Below, piece after piece: positions 27,999-28,081 of a stretch of DNA of 28,081 bases. Each line of letters opens with the position of its first letter. The stretch's first letter is position 1. The notes under the pieces were generated by a model that searched no databases, had not been told where the DNA came from, and saw nothing but the letters and a program-made list of their open reading frames with translations. The stretch spans positions 1 to 28,081 of the IMG/VR virus record IMGVR_UViG_3300042469_000523; one strand, given 5' to 3'. Both the position numbers and the translations under genes were made by a program. Source of the DNA: a virus.

Positions 27999-28081
27999 CG
28001 CTCCCTCCTTTCACGGCGGCGAGGGCTTCGAGTGCTTCATCACGCTCTTCTCTTGTCTTTTTCCAAGTGGCAATAGCTTCG
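27991..28081 (-). CDS. Partial early gene (C-terminus only)
   Basis: The last 29 codons of a gene that starts outside the window are seen, ending at the TGA at 27991-27993. The visible part (TWKKTREERDEALEALAAVK) is a charged helix, similar in character to the helical small proteins next to it. Its end contains AGGAGG, the ribosome site of the following gene. Confidence 0.5.
   Translation of the reverse strand, partial: EAIATWKKTREERDEALEALAAVKGGSDE

Overview
The window is a stretch of a tailed double-stranded DNA phage or prophage with a siphovirus-type, lambda-like structural module. It holds no integrase, repressor, lysis gene, tRNA or host housekeeping gene, so free phage and prophage cannot be told apart. 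Both ends cut through genes. The host cannot be read from the sequence. The SANT/Myb-like protein at 22153-22587, the capsid and terminase types and the frequent lack of Shine-Dalgarno (SD) sites suggest a high-GC Gram-negative such as Verrucomicrobiota or Planctomycetota, but this is a weak inference.

Layout. (1) 17850 down to 1, minus strand, is the morphogenesis operon in lambda order: small terminase, large terminase, gpW-like connector, portal, S49 protease with a fused scaffold region, major capsid protein and a small gpFI-position protein. An intra-operon terminator follows, then a head-tail joining protein, tail terminator, two related tail-tube-like proteins, an unknown protein, tail assembly chaperones G and G-T made by a -1 frameshift on GGGAAAG, a basic minor protein, the tape measure, and a series of distal tail proteins that includes a duplicated pair. 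(2) 17851-18304 is a GC-rich divergent control region. (3) 18305-19666, plus strand, is a three-gene operon of unknown function ending in a strong terminator, followed by a 21-copy minisatellite (19714-20080) and two further short repeat families. (4) 20416-22587, plus strand, is a cassette of small unknown or DNA-binding-like proteins, bracketed by related repeat blocks. (5) 28081 down to 22874, minus strand, is an early/replication operon: small phage proteins, a DpdA-like 7-deazaguanine transglycosylase, RusA resolvase, an SSB-like protein, an O-like replication protein with internal 12-bp repeats, and two DNA-binding-type proteins.

How it fits together. The early operon appears to copy the genome and perhaps modify it. 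The late operon packages it into a head and builds a non-contractile tail. The two plus-strand operons look co-regulated. Each starts with a promoter of the same geometry (a TTGC-type -35, a 16-nt spacer, a TAT-type -10), then 7 nt, then two tandem hairpins, then about 20 nt to an ATG without an SD. The stems differ in sequence but keep their pairing. This paired leader, the minisatellite and the repeat-bracketed cassette are the least explained and most interesting parts of the window.
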